Positions 61,108 through 64,000 of a DNA stretch of 64,000 bases are shown one piece after another (position 1 is the stretch's first letter; each line of letters opens with the position of its first letter). Position numbers and translations under genes: made by a program. The notes beneath the pieces were generated by a model that worked only from the letters and a program-made list of their open reading frames with translations, had not been told where the DNA came from and ran no database searches. Source of the DNA: Phlebiopsis flavidoalba. Taxonomy: Eukaryota > Basidiomycota > Agaricomycetes > Polyporales > Phanerochaetaceae. The DNA is taken from contig JAOCPU010000051.1 in assembly GCA_035772785.1 (NCBI GenBank), positions 205,727-269,726 of the forward strand, given 5' to 3'.

Positions 61108-62019
61108 TCAACACCAACAACCGCTGAAGGGTCTGGATGCTGGTTGCGGGACCTCCAGCTGGACACCTTCGGGCTCTGATGGGACAACGCGATTATGGAT
61201 AACCTTTCTGAGGAGAGCCTTGAAGGCGTCTTCGACACCTTCTGCGGTGACGGCGGAGGCCTCGAAGAAGGCACACTCTTGTTCTTGCGCGTAGCGATGT
61301 CCTTCCTGATAGGGTATGATCCTATCTGACTCCTAGTGAAGACAGTCGTTTAGTGCCACATCTTCCCTCGAGGACGAGTCCGGCAGAGGGGCGCACCTTG
61401 TCTAGCTTGTGCCCAACTATCACCACCTGGACATTCTCTCGGGCAAATTTGCGCACGTCCGCAAACCACGAGGGAAGCGCGTTGAAAGAGTTTCGTTCCG
61501 TAATATCATACACAAGCAGAACTCCATCAGCCCGACGATAGTAGCTTGGTGTGATAGCACGGAACTGCTCAGAGCCCGCGGTGTCCTGGTTTAATATGGT
61601 TCATGTGAGCGATCGGGGCCAAGTCGCCAATTTAAGACGATGATTCAAGACGATTGCGTTGTCGATTCGTATGTATGCAGCACCATAGGAGCGGATGAGG
61701 ACTTACCCATACAAGCACGTTCAACTCTTCCCTTCGATGTTGATATCTCTGGCCTGAACGGCGGCAACGAATGTGAGTAATACGCGTATCACTTGAAGGA
61801 GGCGTTGAGACTCACCACTGTATTATGCCCGAGAGTCGCCGCAATATTCGTGTCCAACTCTTCATTCGGCTTTGCGAAGCGGTGCGAGAGCCAACTCTTT
61901 CCCACTGAACTATTCCCGACGACGACGATATTGACACAGCCCACGGAGCGCGTGCGACGCGTCTGTTTCCTAGCGGGCTTCGTGCCGGGTGGGTACGACG
62001 GAGGCGCAGTTGACACCAT
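61108..62019 (-). CDS. Atypical Rab-family GTPase (Rab18-related paralog)
   Basis: Small GTPase, probably in membrane traffic. Minus strand: MVSTAPPSYPPGTKPARKQT, an N-terminal extension, then [20 protein letters not shown] (G1 P-loop GNSSVGKS). Switch area: NEELDTNIAATLG. G3 reads DTAGSEQFRAITPSYYRRAD, with Ser where Rabs have the catalytic Gln. LLVYDITERNSFNALPSWF and VVIVGHKLDK follow; G4 is HKLD where NKxD is expected. G5 region is FFEASAVTAEGVEDAFKALL. The tail ends in CWC then TGA (61108-61110), a CxC geranylgeranylation signal. Introns split it. The two substitutions are each a single codon in an otherwise well-kept stretch. Confidence 0.85.
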
Positions 62020-62841
62020 GATAAGATGTTGACTCGAGGCGCCGGCTCGATTACAAGCCTGAGGAGTTGGTCATGAGTGGTGTTGAATTTCATGCCCATC
62101 GATGATCATGTACTCACTAGGGTGTTTCGGGATAGAGATTATATGGCCTGGAGGCTCCGCGTCGTATGAAAGCTGAATGAAGAGGGTGGTGGTTATGGTC
62201 TGGCCGCGCAGCTATATGCGGGTCGGTTGACAGGCGGGGCAGGTCTGCACGTGCTGGAGCCCAAATCTGGAGGGGCTGTTCTCCTGCGCTTATATGGAGT
62301 TGTACATATCTCTAGATGTGCAGATGAGTTGTAGTAGCCATTGCAGTGAACATGCGAGAGAGCAGGTTGGTTTGAACTAGGGACGATGACGGAAAGGACT
62401 GAACCTCGAGGCTCGAGTAGAGCGAGGCATGGTTTCGCCTGCTCACGTCATGCGAGCTGACTGGTAAAATTAACATAAAGGGTAATTCGTAGATAACAAA
62501 CGCGAGCGTCGAGATAAACAAGATCAAGCCTTCGGGCTGATTTGGCTGGACGAGAGGAAGATGGCGCATCAATTGATGCGTCTTTTGCGAGCGGCCCGAA
62601 GTAGGTCATGTCGCCTCATGGAGCCCCACGCGTCTGCAGCTCGTTTCCTTACGTCGTCCATACCCTCTTGCACCAACTTCACGCCTATCCCTCTCACTAC
62701 GACAATAGACTCCCTGAAACACACCTCAACTCATTCACGTTAATTTCATACTTCCTTTGTTTCCAGGCCTGTTACCCAAAGAGCAACCTCAAGACAGGCT
62801 ACTAGACCGGAACATATCTATCTTTGACCGTCCCGAATACC
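62020..62841. promoter_or_regulatory. Shared intergenic region of head-to-head Rab genes
   Basis: The two Rab genes start at 62019 (minus) and 62842 (plus) and point away from each other, so their promoters share about 820 bases. An 86-codon minus frame at 62312-62572 is hydrophobic but motif-less and is not called. A pyrimidine-rich run at 62640-62710 precedes the plus gene. Confidence 0.55.
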
Positions 62842-63768
62842 ATGGCCTCGTCATCTGCACCACAGCCACTCAATGTTAAGCTGCTTCTCATAGGAAACTC
62901 GTCCGTTGGAAAGAGCAGCTTATTACTCAGGTTCTCCGATGAACAATGGGTGCCGGAGGATGAGGCGAGCGCAACAATCGGCGTAGACTTTTCGCGTGAG
63001 TGTCTCGTATAATTGGTGTATCTCATCCTCTGCAAGCCGCATTCTTCCTCTTTACCCCCTCGTTTCTCATTGGTGGCGGCCATGCTCATGATTGTGTGGT
63101 GGCCAGGTTCATAAGATGGACGTCGACGGCAAGAAAGTCAAGCTCAGCATTTGGGTGAGTTGACTAGAGACCGTTCCTGAATCGCTGAAGTTACAATACG
63201 TACGTTATCGTTGTAGGATACCGCGGGCCAAGAGCGATTTCGGACCATTACCTCGTCCTACTATCGCGGCGCTCACGGCGTGATTCTCGTATACGACGTC
63301 GCGAATCGCGAATCATTCGAAGCTCTGCCAAAATGGTACAGCGAGCTCGAGACATACGTGAGCCCCAAGGTCGTGAAGATGGTCGTTGGGAATAAAGTGG
63401 ACAAGGTTCAGCAGTCCGTCCCTCGATCATGTGCCAGACTGACATCGGATATCCGCAGGAATACTCTAGACAAGTAACATACTCCGAAGGCCAGCATTTT
63501 GCCACTCGAATGAATTCGTTTGTTCTTCGAGGCGTCCGCAAAGACTGCGATAGGCGTGGAAGACGCGTTCAAAGAGCTCGTGCGGCGGGTTGTCGCGGAG
63601 CCAGAGCTCCTTGGCGGCGACAAGCCGAAGGTTGGGAAGAGCAATGCACCCAGGGTCTCCGGGGCCGGATCTGCGGCGAAGAACCAGACTGCCAGACCCG
63701 ACATGCCTGGGACTATCTCGCTGGATGACGCCGACGAGGACGCCGCGGCAGGTGGCTGCTCGTGTTGA
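62842..63768 (+). CDS. Rab18-like GTPase
   Basis: Canonical Rab, closest by motif to Rab18 (ER/lipid droplet traffic in other eukaryotes). [20 protein letters not shown], then [12 protein letters not shown] (G1), ASATIGVDF (switch I), an intron, [14 protein letters not shown], an intron ending 63217. [20 protein letters not shown] (G3 with Gln), [29 protein letters not shown] (G4), [18 protein letters not shown] and [20 protein letters not shown] (G5 SAK) follow. It ends GGCSC and TGA at 63766-63768; CxC is the prenylation motif. One extra T near 63509-63511 breaks the frame between MNS and LFFEAS. Confidence 0.92.
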
Positions 63769-64000
63769 TATCTGCTTGTGAGTAAACGTCGCTTTGCTCC
63801 GCCACACGGTTTCTAACGTCCCCATTAGCTCTAAGTATAATGACGTTACGATTGAATGACCTCACAATACCCTACGCGTATCACCCATTGCATTCCTTTC
63901 GCGGTTGCTCGGACCATGTACCATACCCCTGCTAATATTCACAACACTGGCATCTCTCTCGACTAGCTCACCTACAGGTCTGTGCAGCGGTTGAATGTGA
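63769..64000 (+). other. 3' flank of the Rab18-like gene
   Basis: No coding sequence recognised; likely 3' untranslated and intergenic DNA up to the window edge. Confidence 0.5.

Noticed and set aside
62312..62572. 86-codon hydrophobic minus-strand frame between the Rab genes
   Set aside because: No motif, no intron signals, and it occupies the shared promoter gap.

Overview
The window looks like nuclear DNA of a filamentous basidiomycete, most likely an agaricomycete. Coding stretches are split by many short introns of about 50-60 bases (GT..AG). Intergenic spaces are short in places. The recognisable proteins are eukaryotic and mostly fungal: a DUF3433 membrane protein, a SulP-STAS-cNMP transporter, EamA-type drug/metabolite transporters, beta-tubulin, a Rho GEF, GINS Sld5, NC2-alpha and two Rab GTPases. 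The species cannot be told from the sequence alone.

Layout. 1-3.7 kb: the end of a metallophosphoesterase gene, then a DUF3433-type membrane protein. 4.6-11.5 kb: two old, diverged tandem copies of a roughly 2.7 kb segment holding decayed membrane-protein genes. The second copy carries a 952 bp non-autonomous LTR element (TRIM-like) with an intact 5-bp target duplication. Its interior is an array of eleven small hairpins. 12-16.1 kb: mitochondrial KGD2 (2-oxoglutarate dehydrogenase E2) and an SMP-like repeat protein, both on the minus strand. 17.96-18.63 kb: a non-autonomous TIR transposon with a perfect 8-bp target duplication. 19.4-22.9 kb: a SulP/STAS/cyclic-nucleotide-binding transporter. 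23-34.6 kb: a T-rich island, a GC-rich stretch with few credible genes, and an Sfp1-like zinc-finger gene. 34.7-39.6 kb: a cluster of EamA transporter copies. 39.7-47.8 kb: poorly recognised ORFs and local duplications. 48-63.8 kb: a conserved housekeeping block: beta-tubulin, an alpha/beta hydrolase, a Rho GEF, a C2H2 protein, SLD5, NC2-alpha, and two head-to-head Rab genes.

Almost every conserved gene, including beta-tubulin, KGD2, SLD5, NC2-alpha and Rab18, needs one or more single-base shifts to read through, usually at homopolymers or short repeats. This fits consensus errors in a long-read assembly better than mass pseudogenisation. CDS boundaries are therefore spans of homology, not clean reading frames. 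The weakly conserved 4.6-11.5 kb segment does look truly decayed.

The best candidates for something not previously described are the hairpin array in the TRIM-like element and the TIR element with seven copies of a TTTGTAC-type motif. The atypical Rab, which lacks the canonical G3 glutamine and the G4 asparagine, is also worth a look.
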